Below, one piece after another: positions 51,560 to 60,466 of a stretch of DNA of 64,000 nucleotides. A program made the position numbers and the translations under genes. The notes beneath the pieces are model-generated. The model saw nothing but the letters and a program-made list of their open reading frames with translations. It had not been told where the DNA came from and ran no database searches. Numbering within the stretch: the stretch's first letter is position 1; each line of letters begins with the position of its first letter. This stretch comes from an uncultured bacterium (GTDB taxonomy: Bacteria; Cyanobacteriota; Vampirovibrionia; Gastranaerophilales; Gastranaerophilaceae). The stretch lies in the NCBI GenBank assembly GCA_949288725.1, contig CASELF010000075.1, forward strand, positions 1-64,000, given 5' to 3'.

Positions 51560-52339
51560 TTATTTTCTAGGAAGTTCGTTATTTCTTACAGCATCTAAAA
51601 GAGCCTTGTAAAGCATTGGATGAACCTTGCCATCTTGTACATCTTGAGCAATTATAGAAAGTGCTTTGTCTGATGAGAAGGCATTTTTATAACATCTTTT
51701 TTCAGTTAATGCAGAGTATTTATCTGCAAGATTAATTATTTGTAAACTTACGTTTTGTACAAAATTTGTACCGTTTGGTGCTTTTTCATAATTCCCATGG
51801 TGTTGGCGAACAAGTTCACGAACATTTTCATTCACATTTGTATTTTTCAAAAGTTGATATCCAAGTTCTGTGTGCAAGTCCATAATTTTGTGTTCCGCAT
51901 CAGTAAGTTTTCCATTCTTATTCAAAATTTCAGCAGGTATAAGAACTTTGCCAAAATCATGCAGGAATGCTCCGTCTTTTAAGTCTGCAATATTGATATC
52001 TTTAGTTAAAACTTTTGGCAGATGTTTATATATTGCGACTGCAACATTTTGAGTATCTTTGCAGTGGTTGTCTTTCATTTCCTGCAATTCTTTGATGTTT
52101 AACCTGATAGGAATCTTATTTTGAGCAAGTATATTTGTCACTTCAGGGTTTTGCGCAATAAGTTTACGGATTTCCGTTTCATTAAAAATTCGCTCAACAG
52201 AATTGTTTTGAAAAGTATCTTGAACAGGTCCCTGTTTAAAACTTACTTTTGAATATGGATTGTTATGAATAGTAACAGGTGTTCTGCTAACTATATTCTT
52301 TGTATTGTTAATTCCGTAATCAAACCACACGAACTTCAC
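51560..52339 (-). CDS. Divergent HD-GYP-like hydrolase domain protein
   Basis: 259 residues. Residues ~125-250 match HD-GYP phosphohydrolases: LKDGAFLHDFGKVLIPAEIL (the H-D pair), LTDAEHKIMDLHTELGYQLL, LVRQHHGNYE, and IINLADKYSALTEKRCYKNAFSSDKAL, the family's D-x-Y-x-A-L-T/S block. The diagnostic GYP triplet is absent (HHGNYEKAPNG instead), so cyclic-di-GMP hydrolysis is uncertain. The start appears to be GTG with a poor ribosome binding site. The ~60-residue N-terminus is Asn-rich and includes NPYSKVSFKQGP. Soluble. Confidence 0.75.
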   Translation of the reverse strand: MKFVWFDYGINNTKNIVSRTPVTIHNNPYSKVSFKQGPVQDTFQNNSVERIFNETEIRKLIAQNPEVTNILAQNKIPIRLNIKELQEMKDNHCKDTQNVAVAIYKHLPKVLTKDINIADLKDGAFLHDFGKVLIPAEILNKNGKLTDAEHKIMDLHTELGYQLLKNTNVNENVRELVRQHHGNYEKAPNGTNFVQNVSLQIINLADKYSALTEKRCYKNAFSSDKALSIIAQDVQDGKVHPMLYKALLDAVRNNELPRK

Positions 52340-52459
52340 CCAACAAATTTTCTACACACTACATATATATAAAAAAAATTTAAACATAAAATTTGCCTGA
52401 AATTAAGAAAATATAAAAAAATCTTAATATATAAAAATTTGTGTTATATTAATGATGTT

Positions 52460-53386
52460 ATGAAAGATATAGAAAATGTTGTTATTTGTGGGATTGGAGC
52501 CATAGGCTCAATATATGCCGATAAAATTCATAGATATAATAGTGAAAGTTTAAGAATTTTAGTCGATAAAGAAAGATTAGAAAGATATACAAAGAACCCA
52601 AAAATCTTCAACGGCTCCCCGTTGGATTTAAAATATGTATTGCCTGAAGAAAAAGACTTTAAGGCAGACTTAGTTATTATAGCAACCAAATATGATGGAT
52701 TACAGGCTGCAATTCATAATATTAAAAATTTTGTCAAAGAAGATACAATAATTCTTTCTTTATTAAATGGTGTTACCAGCGAAGAAATTATTGCAAAAAC
52801 ATACGGATGGCGCCATGTACCGATTGCATATTATATCGGTCACAGTGCAATGAGAGATGGTAATAATATTACTCATGATGGTATCAGTTTAGTAATATTT
52901 GGTGTGAAAGATGAATCTTTGACTGATGTAAATGATATAGAGATTTTGAGAAGATATTTTGAGAAAGTCGGTATAGGTTACAAAACTCCTGATGATATGC
53001 TGCGTTCATATTGGCTTAAATACATGCTGAATGTTAGTTCAAATCAGCCATCAGCAATACTTGGCATGACATTTGGTCAAATGCAGAAAAATTCTAAATT
53101 TATTGAATTTATGAAAAATATTATTGACGAAGTTGCACAAATTGCAAAAGCCGAGGGTGTTCAAAATACAGAAACAATGTATGATGAAGCAATGAAAGCG
53201 TTTTATAAAATGACACCTGAGGGAAAAACTTCTATGCTACAAGATGTTGAGGCGCATAGAAAAACAGAAGTTGCGATTTTTGCTGATACTATGATTGAAT
53301 TTGGCAAAAAGCATAATATTCCGACTCCATATAATACGGTATTGAAAGGCTTGATTGAAATTATTCACGAAAATTATAAAATGTAA
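52460..53386 (+). CDS. panE: 2-dehydropantoate 2-reductase (ketopantoate reductase) family
   Basis: 308 residues. NADPH-dependent reduction of ketopantoate to pantoate for coenzyme A. The N-terminal Rossmann motif is VICGIGAIGSIYADKI; LVIIATKYDGLQAAI and LSLLNGVTSEEII surround the nicotinamide site; the catalytic lysine lies in YWLKYMLNVSSNQPSAI, and the C-terminal helical domain has DVEAHRKTEVAIFADTMI with the usual E. The ATG at 52460 is chosen over one seven codons upstream. A -10-like TATATT (52445-52450, with TG one base upstream) suggests a very short or absent leader. rsmI follows 21 bp later. Confidence 0.9.
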   Translation: MKDIENVVICGIGAIGSIYADKIHRYNSESLRILVDKERLERYTKNPKIFNGSPLDLKYVLPEEKDFKADLVIIATKYDGLQAAIHNIKNFVKEDTIILSLLNGVTSEEIIAKTYGWRHVPIAYYIGHSAMRDGNNITHDGISLVIFGVKDESLTDVNDIEILRRYFEKVGIGYKTPDDMLRSYWLKYMLNVSSNQPSAILGMTFGQMQKNSKFIEFMKNIIDEVAQIAKAEGVQNTETMYDEAMKAFYKMTPEGKTSMLQDVEAHRKTEVAIFADTMIEFGKKHNIPTPYNTVLKGLIEIIHENYKM

Positions 53387-53407
53387 TTTTCATGATAATA
53401 TTTTGAT

Positions 53408-54220
53408 ATGAAAGACTTTGATTTTTACATAGTTCCAACACCTATTGGAAACCTTCAAGATATTACTTTACGAACGATTGAAGTGTTAAAATCGGTTGAT
53501 TTGATAGCCTGTGAAGATAGCAGGGTTACACAAAAACTGTTAAATCATTACGATATAAAAACGAAGTGTATTTCATATCACAAATATAATGAAAAAGAAC
53601 GTATAAAAGAGTTTTTGTCAATTTTAAGTTCAGGTAAAAAAATGGCACTTGTTTCAGATGCCGGAACCCCTTTAATATGTGATCCGGGGTCTGTGATTGT
53701 TGATGAATTGCGCAACAATGGATATTCATTGACTTCACTTCCGGGGGCAAATGCGTTAGTGACTTTTTTATCTCAAATATCCAGAGAAGATGAAAGTTTT
53801 TCTTTTGTGGGATTTTTGCCTAAAACTCAGCAGAAAATAGAAGAAATTGCACTTGAATATAGATATCATGATTTTGTATTTTATGAATCTCCAAATAGGA
53901 TTATAAAAACTCTTGAATATATAAAAAATGTCAGACCTGATGTGAAGGTTGCTTATGGCAGAGAATTGACAAAAGTTTTTGAAGAAGTTGTTGTTGATAA
54001 GATTGATGAAGTTATTTTACATTTGAAAAACAATATATCTAAAGGTGAATTTGTTTGTCTTGTGTTCAGAGATAAAAAGGTCCAAGAAACGTCAGGATTT
54101 GAAGATAAGATAAAAGTCTTGCAGGACAAGGGTTTTAGTGCTAAGGATATTTCTGTTATTTTGTCAGAATTATATGGGATAAATAAAAATAAGATTTATA
54201 AAGCAAGTGTAAATAAATAG
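53408..54220 (+). CDS. rsmI: 16S rRNA (cytidine1402-2'-O)-methyltransferase
   Basis: 270 residues. It methylates the 2'-O of C1402 in the 30S P site using S-adenosylmethionine. It belongs to the tetrapyrrole-methylase fold: IVPTPIGNLQDITLRTIEVLKSVDLIACEDSR at the N-terminus, LVSDAGTPLICDPGSVIV for cofactor binding, SLPGANALVTFLSQ, and FVFYESPNRIIKTLE. It follows panE by 21 bp and has no recognisable ribosome binding site, only a GATAAT upstream. Confidence 0.95.
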   Translation: MKDFDFYIVPTPIGNLQDITLRTIEVLKSVDLIACEDSRVTQKLLNHYDIKTKCISYHKYNEKERIKEFLSILSSGKKMALVSDAGTPLICDPGSVIVDELRNNGYSLTSLPGANALVTFLSQISREDESFSFVGFLPKTQQKIEEIALEYRYHDFVFYESPNRIIKTLEYIKNVRPDVKVAYGRELTKVFEEVVVDKIDEVILHLKNNISKGEFVCLVFRDKKVQETSGFEDKIKVLQDKGFSAKDISVILSELYGINKNKIYKASVNK

Positions 54221-54304
54221 TTGCAAAAAAATTGTACTTTTTATAAGTTTATGATAAAATTTTAGTGGGCGTAGGGAGCTTTTATTGAAGTAAGGGAAAA
54301 GTTT

Positions 54305-56320
54305 TTGAATTTAAGAACAATAACAAAGAAATTAGTGTTAGCGCTAATGCTGACAAGTATAATTCAAGTATCAGGGTATGCTGTAGATGATGTCTGGGGA
54401 GGAATGGGTCTAACAGAAGATGCAGTTCAACAAGACAGCAACTACGCAAACACTGTTTTTGATAAATATACAGACTATTCTAAGAATCCAGCCCCAACAG
54501 TTAACAATGGAAAATACCCTACGGATTTGACCGGTACAAAAGAAACAGTATCTGCATCAGATACAGAAAAGCGTACCATTAAAAATATTGAATTCTATGG
54601 TCTAAACTCAGTTTCTCAAGATGAATTGCTCGAAAAAATGCAGATGAAGCAGGGCGAAACTTATTCTCGTGATATGCTGCAATCTGATTTAAAGGCAATT
54701 TATGAAACAGGTTTCTTTACTGAAAATATGAAAGCAATTCCTTCCAAAAATGATGACGGTTCTGTGACAGTGAAAATAGTTGTAGAAGAAAACTTGCCAG
54801 TCAAAGACTTTACTGTGGAAGGAAATACTGTTGTTCCTATCGAAGATATTTTGGCGCTTCTTTCAGATATGAAGGGAAAACCTCAAAATATCACCAAATT
54901 AAACGCTGCAATCGCTCAAATTCAAGAATTGTATAACTCAAAAGGTTATATTCTTGCCAGAGTATCTTCAGTTAATGATGATCCTGACGGAACAATCAAT
55001 ATTACAATAAAAGAAGGTATTATTGACAAAATCATGATTGAAGGTAACGAAAAGACCAAAGACTACATTATTGCCCGTAATGTATTAACAGAACCCGGCA
55101 TGATATATAATGAAAATCTTATCAAAGAAGACTTGGTAAGGTTGTATGCAACACAAGCCTTTAAAGATGTAACAAGAGAAATTGAACCAAGCGAAGATGT
55201 TCCGGATGCTTACGATATTACAATAAAAATTCAAGAGCAAAGGACTGCAAGTATATCTGTTGGTGGTGGTATTGATACAGTTACAGGTTTATTCGGGTCA
55301 ATGGGTATAACAGAAAACAACTTCCGTGGCAGATGTGAAAGATTATCTTTAACTGGTTTAGTAGGTACAGGTGTTATACTTAACGATTCATCCGTAAAAG
55401 ATCACATGAACATTCAAGCTGAATTAAGTTATTTTAAACCTTACTTCATAAATTCAGATACGTCCTTAAACAGCAGATTGTTCTTTAGAGATTTCGGATC
55501 ATATCAAGTACCGTTGGCGGTAGAAAGAAGATATGGTGCTGAGGCAACCGTATCGCATAGATTGAAAAAGAATAGACACGCATCAGCATCATTTAGTTTG
55601 GGCTTAGAAAATATTGATGTACGAGAAGGTGATGCTAATGGTATTGCAAATATGTACAACAAGTATAATATACCTATCTCACGTCGTGCCGAACAGTTAG
55701 AAGGCGGATTATTCTTGTCATTAAGCCCTGCAATAATCTATGATACCAGAGATTCAGCAACTGTAACACGACATGGTACAATGGCAAGTTTACGTTTTGA
55801 TGAAAACTTTGGTATGGATGGTTTTGATAAGACAAACGGAAAACTTACAGGTATGATTAAACAATACATTCCGATTGGTAAAAAATCATCATTATCATTC
55901 ACAGCAAAAGGTGGCGGAACAATTCACGGAGATATTCCTGAGGTTATGGCATATCGTTTAGGTGGTCCATATACAATCAGAGGTTTCAAAATGAGTGGTG
56001 TTGGTACAGGTAATGCTTTCATCATGGGATCTGCCGAATTTGCAACACCAATTCCATTTATGGATAGGACAAGAATTGCATTCTTGAATAATATCAGATT
56101 CACAGTTTGGGCTGATGCAGGTAAAGTATTTGACGGTACAATATCAAACAAGTTGTATGACAGACCAATGGAAGCGTTATCTGTCGGTGTTGGTTTGAAA
56201 GTGTTTGTACCGGGCATGGGACCATTGTCAATCGATTATGGTATTCCGCTTACCAATCCGGGTGATAACGGCTCAAGAAACGGATACTTTACATTTGGTG
56301 TAGGTGATTTGTTATACTAA
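54305..56320 (+). CDS. bamA: Outer-membrane assembly protein BamA (Omp85)
   Basis: 671 residues. A signal peptide (about 1-25) precedes a ~65-residue low-complexity linker, three POTRA domains (starting near TIKNIEFYGLNSVS, PVKDFTVEGNTVV and IIDKIMIEGNEKT) and a 16-strand barrel (from about residue 325). The Omp85 L6 motif is PYTIRGFKMSG near residue 555. Three POTRAs, rather than five, is typical of cyanobacterial Omp85. It inserts beta-barrels, presumably including the autotransporter and porin here. The start codon is TTG with AAGGGA ahead. It forms an operon with skp; udp follows. Confidence 0.94.
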   Translation: MNLRTITKKLVLALMLTSIIQVSGYAVDDVWGGMGLTEDAVQQDSNYANTVFDKYTDYSKNPAPTVNNGKYPTDLTGTKETVSASDTEKRTIKNIEFYGLNSVSQDELLEKMQMKQGETYSRDMLQSDLKAIYETGFFTENMKAIPSKNDDGSVTVKIVVEENLPVKDFTVEGNTVVPIEDILALLSDMKGKPQNITKLNAAIAQIQELYNSKGYILARVSSVNDDPDGTINITIKEGIIDKIMIEGNEKTKDYIIARNVLTEPGMIYNENLIKEDLVRLYATQAFKDVTREIEPSEDVPDAYDITIKIQEQRTASISVGGGIDTVTGLFGSMGITENNFRGRCERLSLTGLVGTGVILNDSSVKDHMNIQAELSYFKPYFINSDTSLNSRLFFRDFGSYQVPLAVERRYGAEATVSHRLKKNRHASASFSLGLENIDVREGDANGIANMYNKYNIPISRRAEQLEGGLFLSLSPAIIYDTRDSATVTRHGTMASLRFDENFGMDGFDKTNGKLTGMIKQYIPIGKKSSLSFTAKGGGTIHGDIPEVMAYRLGGPYTIRGFKMSGVGTGNAFIMGSAEFATPIPFMDRTRIAFLNNIRFTVWADAGKVFDGTISNKLYDRPMEALSVGVGLKVFVPGMGPLSIDYGIPLTNPGDNGSRNGYFTFGVGDLLY

Positions 56321-56340
56321 AATAAAATAGAGGAGGATTT

Positions 56341-56790
56341 ATGAAACGTATAAAACTTATGGCATTATTATTGACTGCCGGCTTAACCTTTGGTACTGCT
56401 TTACAGGCTAATGCAGAAGTTGGATATATTAATTACCAAAAAGTTTTGGAAAATTATCCTGCTGCACAACAAGCAATAAAAGAAATTGATGCAAAAACAC
56501 TTGAAATTCAACAATTTATGGTTGATAAAGAAAGACAATATAAATCTTTAGATACACCATTAAAGAAACAAAATTTTGAAAATCAAACAGCAAATGAGTT
56601 GAAAGCAAAACAAGAGGCAATGTATAAATTGCAAAATGACAAGCAAACTCAAATCTTAACCCAAGTACAAAACGCAGCAAAAAGTATAATGGTAACACAG
56701 AAACTTGATGCTGTATTATCTGATGAAGTTGTATTTGTTGGCGGTGTTGACATTACAGAACTTGTAATTCAAAAATTGAAGGGAATGTAA
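56341..56790 (+). CDS. skp: Skp/OmpH-family periplasmic chaperone
   Basis: 149 residues. A signal peptide (MKRIKLMALLLTAGLTFGTALQANA) is followed by EVGYINYQKVLENYPAAQQAIKEID, the family's beta-strand and tentacle start, a coiled-coil arm (about 45-110) and the closing VDAVLSDEVVFVGGVDITE-type strands. Skp carries unfolded outer-membrane proteins through the periplasm to BamA. Its position directly after bamA (20 bp) and the GAGGAGG site support co-expression. Confidence 0.92.
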   Translation: MKRIKLMALLLTAGLTFGTALQANAEVGYINYQKVLENYPAAQQAIKEIDAKTLEIQQFMVDKERQYKSLDTPLKKQNFENQTANELKAKQEAMYKLQNDKQTQILTQVQNAAKSIMVTQKLDAVLSDEVVFVGGVDITELVIQKLKGM

Positions 56791-56815
56791 TTTAGTATAA
56801 AAAGAAGGTGTCTTT

Positions 56816-57574
56816 ATGAAATATTCAGAAAATGGCGTTCAATATCATATAGGATTAAAGGAAGGTGACGTTGGAGAATATGTAATTTTACCTGGAGATC
56901 CTAAGAGATGTAAAAAAATTGCTGAATATTTTGAAGATGCAAGATTGATAGCAGATAACAGAGAATTTGTAACCTATACCGGATATTTGGGCGGTGAAAA
57001 AGTCAGCGTTACATCTACCGGTATAGGGGGGCCATCTGCATCTATTGCATTGGAAGAATTGGTTAATGTTGGTGCAAAAACTTTTATAAGAGTCGGCACA
57101 TGCGGTGGAATGCAATTGGATGTTAAAGGCGGGGATTTGGTTATTGCAACAGGTGCAATTCGTATGGAAGGAACAAGCAGAGAGTATGCTCCTATAGAAT
57201 TTCCTGCAGTGGCTAATTTGGATGTTGTTAATGCAATTGTTCAAGCGGCTAAGAATCTTGGCTATCAATATCATACCGGTATTGTTCAGTGTAAAGATTC
57301 TTTCTACGGTCAACATTCTCCTGAAACGAAACCTGTTAGTTATGAGCTTATGAACAAATGGGAAGCGTGGAAAAAACTTGGGTGTTTGGCCTCCGAAATG
57401 GAATCTGCCGCATTATTTGTAGTTGCAAGTTATTTGAAGGTGAAAGTAGGTTCAGTATTTTTGACAGTAGGCAACCAGGAAAGAGAAAAACTTAATATGG
57501 AAAATCCTATTGTGCACGATACCGAAAAAGCAATAAAAACTGCTATTGAGGCTATTAAAATATTAAAAGGATAA
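56816..57574 (+). CDS. udp: Uridine phosphorylase
   Basis: 252 residues, hexameric nucleoside phosphorylase family 1. It cleaves uridine with phosphate to uracil and ribose 1-phosphate. [52 protein letters not shown], and the catalytic [12 protein letters not shown] are present, along with [18 protein letters not shown] precedes the ATG, 25 bp after skp. Its product is the substrate of DeoB (first gene in the window). Only 3 bp precede the FlhA-domain gene. Confidence 0.92.
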   Translation: MKYSENGVQYHIGLKEGDVGEYVILPGDPKRCKKIAEYFEDARLIADNREFVTYTGYLGGEKVSVTSTGIGGPSASIALEELVNVGAKTFIRVGTCGGMQLDVKGGDLVIATGAIRMEGTSREYAPIEFPAVANLDVVNAIVQAAKNLGYQYHTGIVQCKDSFYGQHSPETKPVSYELMNKWEAWKKLGCLASEMESAALFVVASYLKVKVGSVFLTVGNQEREKLNMENPIVHDTEKAIKTAIEAIKILKG

Positions 57575-57577
57575 TTT

Positions 57578-59062
57578 ATGTTCAGAAAAAACAGAATGGA
57601 ATATGTAATAAAATCATGCTCAGCAAGTGATGCTCAGGATTTGCAAAATTTACTCAACGAAATGTCAATGAATGGTTGGGATTTATATAGTATGCATGAT
57701 GTAGAAGATGAAGATGGCGGATCTCAACTTAATTGTATATTTATGAGAGAGATAAAAACTGATAGTTCTACTGAATCTGACATAATTAATATTTCTGATT
57801 TTAAAAGCCAAATGGAAAAAATGCTTTCTCCAAAGATGAACGAATATGAAAAGTGTGTCGATTTACAGGAAAAGATTAGAATACGTAAGGAAAGTATCAA
57901 TAAAATTAAAGCAGAAATAGAAGGTGAAGCACCGGCATCTGTTTCTAGGAAAAAATTAAACGATAAAATTTCTGCAGGATTAAAAGAATTAGAGGATTTA
58001 AAAGTCCAACTTAATAAGGCAACTTCTCCTGATTTAATGTATTCCAAATTGCATGAAGAAAAGTTGACAATTTATTTAAGTGAAGAACTTTTAGGACTTG
58101 TGGATTCAGATAGAAATACTGATTACGAAGATGATTTGATTGCCGAAACGGTCAAATCAAGATTACATATAACGGAAAAATACGGATACGTTATTCCGAA
58201 AGTTGTTTTTAAAGATGATGAAAACTTAAATCCTTGTGAATTTAGTATTAGAATACGTGGAATGGAAGTTTTCACTGGTGGAGTTGTGCCAAATTCTTTG
58301 ATGTTTTATGCTGATGATATTCATACTGAACATAAGATTAAAAACTCTGTTAATGCAGTTGATGAAATTACTGATAGAAAAGTTATATGGATAGAAAAGG
58401 ATAAGGCGAAGGATTTTTGGCAAAAAGGTTTATCTGTTTCCGAATATATCGCAAGAGCATTGGAATATGTTGCGGTAAAGCATGTGGATGATTTACTTGA
58501 TTATGAAGATATAGATAAATATCTTGAAGTTGTAGAGAAGGAAAATGAATTTTTAATAGATAATATTATTCCTGATTTGTTGACTTATTCAGATATCAAG
58601 TATTTATTGACAAGTTTAATAAAGGAACGAGTTTCAATCAGAAATATTACGTATATATTTGAAAAGATTAATGACTTTGCCGAAGAAGGCAGCAAGGCTG
58701 ATATATTGAATAAAATTCGTCTATCATTGTCAAGACAAATATGCAAACCTTATGTAAATGATGATGGGGAATCAATAAGTGCATTTGAATTATCAGAAAA
58801 AACATATTCTGAGATAGTATTAGGTTGTGATGAAAGTGAAGATTGCCTTATCAAAATTGATGGTGCTTTAGCAGAAAAACTTGCTAATAAAATTATCAAA
58901 AAAATGAAAAGGTTAAAAATTCACAATTTAATTTTAATTGTTCCAATGGACTACAGACAAATATTTTTCACATTGCTATCTTTGTATATAAAAGATGTAA
59001 CAGTTTTGGCAAATGAAGAATTAGGCTGTATGTATCGTGTTGAAAGTCTTGGAGAAATATAG
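57578..59062 (+). CDS. Soluble FlhA/SctV C-terminal domain fused to a DUF4177-like domain
   Basis: 494 residues without any TM segment. Residues ~6-55 (MEYVIKSCSASDAQDL ... MNGWDLYSMH) look like DUF4177, whose core ends in G-W-E-L. A coiled coil spans ~85-160. Residues ~160-494 follow the FlhA/SctV cytoplasmic (FHIPEP C) domain: EKYGYVIPKVVFKDD, CEFSIRIRGMEVFTGG, VIWIEKDKAKDFWQKG, IPDLLTYSDIKYLLTSLIKERVSIRN, LSRQICKPYVNDDGE and DVTVLANEELGCMYRVESLG. In flagella and type III secretion this domain forms the nine-subunit ring that sorts chaperone-substrate complexes. It is 3 bp after udp and apparently cotranscribed. Function here is unknown. Confidence 0.78.
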   Translation: MFRKNRMEYVIKSCSASDAQDLQNLLNEMSMNGWDLYSMHDVEDEDGGSQLNCIFMREIKTDSSTESDIINISDFKSQMEKMLSPKMNEYEKCVDLQEKIRIRKESINKIKAEIEGEAPASVSRKKLNDKISAGLKELEDLKVQLNKATSPDLMYSKLHEEKLTIYLSEELLGLVDSDRNTDYEDDLIAETVKSRLHITEKYGYVIPKVVFKDDENLNPCEFSIRIRGMEVFTGGVVPNSLMFYADDIHTEHKIKNSVNAVDEITDRKVIWIEKDKAKDFWQKGLSVSEYIARALEYVAVKHVDDLLDYEDIDKYLEVVEKENEFLIDNIIPDLLTYSDIKYLLTSLIKERVSIRNITYIFEKINDFAEEGSKADILNKIRLSLSRQICKPYVNDDGESISAFELSEKTYSEIVLGCDESEDCLIKIDGALAEKLANKIIKKMKRLKIHNLILIVPMDYRQIFFTLLSLYIKDVTVLANEELGCMYRVESLGEI

Positions 59063-59079
59063 TTTTTCGTAAGATAAAA

Positions 59080-60402
59080 TTATATCAAGATTTGTGTTGC
59101 CAAAATAATTTTGTGACTATCAGGGGAACTTTGATTTTGACAGTAGACATAGTTTAGTATAACTCTAAGTGCCTGTCCTTTAATAAACCAGTTGATACCT
59201 GCGGTATATTCACGTCTTAAATCGTTAGCGACATCCCTATTTGGGTCAAATTGATCGATACGTCCAATAAGTTGCCAATGTGGATTGAATTTCCAGCCTA
59301 CTGTGGCTGCATAACCGCAGGCTTTATTTGCGCTAACACCATTTGAGCCGTTGTATCCATCTGCTATTGCGGCTTCAAAATTTGACCAAAGTTTTTTATG
59401 GTGGTACCCGAGATAAACAGTTCCAACCCCATAATCAATCTGGTTATGGCCACCGTTAAATCCGCCACCTATTGTTATTTTGCCGTATTTCTTAGATTTA
59501 GTATCTCCAAGTGGTTTAAAGTTAACCCAACTGTTAAATTCAACACCCGGCATTCCGCTTGTAATATACCTTCCTGAACTTCCTAAAGAAAAGTTATAAT
59601 CTAAATATTGGTAATTCCCGACAACTTTTACGGATAAGGTTTTTACGTTTCCAAAATTTCTGGCAATTTGTGAGCGAGCAACAAATGGCAAAATTTGGGA
59701 AGATTTTCCACCTTCCATACCGATTTGTGCTCTTGAATATCCCGCAACAATTTGATGATTAGGAATACTTGTGTTTACTATATAAGCATTTGATATAAAT
59801 TGGTCAAAATAATTTCCTGAAGTTTGTACAGGGTTTATGGAAAATTTGAACATATAATCAGGATTTTTAAATGAACCTATTACACCGATTTGTGTTGATA
59901 GATTTTCATATTCTGTAGAATATACATTCCCATTAAAAATTCCGCCTATTGAACCTCGATAGACACCATACATTTGAACCTTATGAATAGGATTGCCTTC
60001 TTTGAATTTGTGAGTTAATTCATTTTTAAATAAGTATGAAGGAACATCTGTTCTTACAATCTTGCTGTGAAGAACTTTTCCTATCATAGTGTCTTCGTCG
60101 ATAACATTATCGTTATCTTTGTCAAACATTTTGAAAAATTCAAATTCAACTTCGGTGTTATCCATAAAGTCATTGTCAAAGTTTTGAGAATCATTTTGTT
60201 TGGGGATGGAATGTTTATTGAAAATATCAGATTTTGTTTCATTATGAAACAGATTATTATTTTGAGTTTGCAGAGTAATTTCATTTGCTTGTGGGGTGCT
60301 TAGCAAATCTTTATCGTACCCGTCCAGAACTTCTGCTTGTGCAGTGTTTAGTGTAATTCCGGTTAGTATAAAAAGTAATGTCAATTTAATAAAGTACTTC
60401 AT
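59080..60402 (-). CDS. Outer-membrane porin with an EF-hand-like linker
   Basis: 440 residues from the ATG at 60402, which starts the signal peptide MKYFIKLTLLFILTGI and ends TAQA; an ATG 12 codons upstream is possible and has AAGG close by. After a polar linker, DKDNDNVIDEDT (about residue 100) is an EF-hand-like calcium loop with Thr at position 12. The remaining ~330 residues alternate in a beta-barrel pattern with aromatic girdles (YDFNFSLGSS, GYHHKKLWSNFEAAIADGYNG, AGINWFIKGQAL) and end in ILATQILI. It resembles polyphosphate/OprP-like or alginate-type porins only in outline. It lies after the FliI-like ATPase on the same strand. Confidence 0.75.
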   Translation of the reverse strand: MKYFIKLTLLFILTGITLNTAQAEVLDGYDKDLLSTPQANEITLQTQNNNLFHNETKSDIFNKHSIPKQNDSQNFDNDFMDNTEVEFEFFKMFDKDNDNVIDEDTMIGKVLHSKIVRTDVPSYLFKNELTHKFKEGNPIHKVQMYGVYRGSIGGIFNGNVYSTEYENLSTQIGVIGSFKNPDYMFKFSINPVQTSGNYFDQFISNAYIVNTSIPNHQIVAGYSRAQIGMEGGKSSQILPFVARSQIARNFGNVKTLSVKVVGNYQYLDYNFSLGSSGRYITSGMPGVEFNSWVNFKPLGDTKSKKYGKITIGGGFNGGHNQIDYGVGTVYLGYHHKKLWSNFEAAIADGYNGSNGVSANKACGYAATVGWKFNPHWQLIGRIDQFDPNRDVANDLRREYTAGINWFIKGQALRVILNYVYCQNQSSPDSHKIILATQILI

Positions 60403-60466
60403 CCAAACAAATTGTATCATAAATTGTGAAGATTGCATGACCTTTTTATAGTATATTTTAAGTTGT

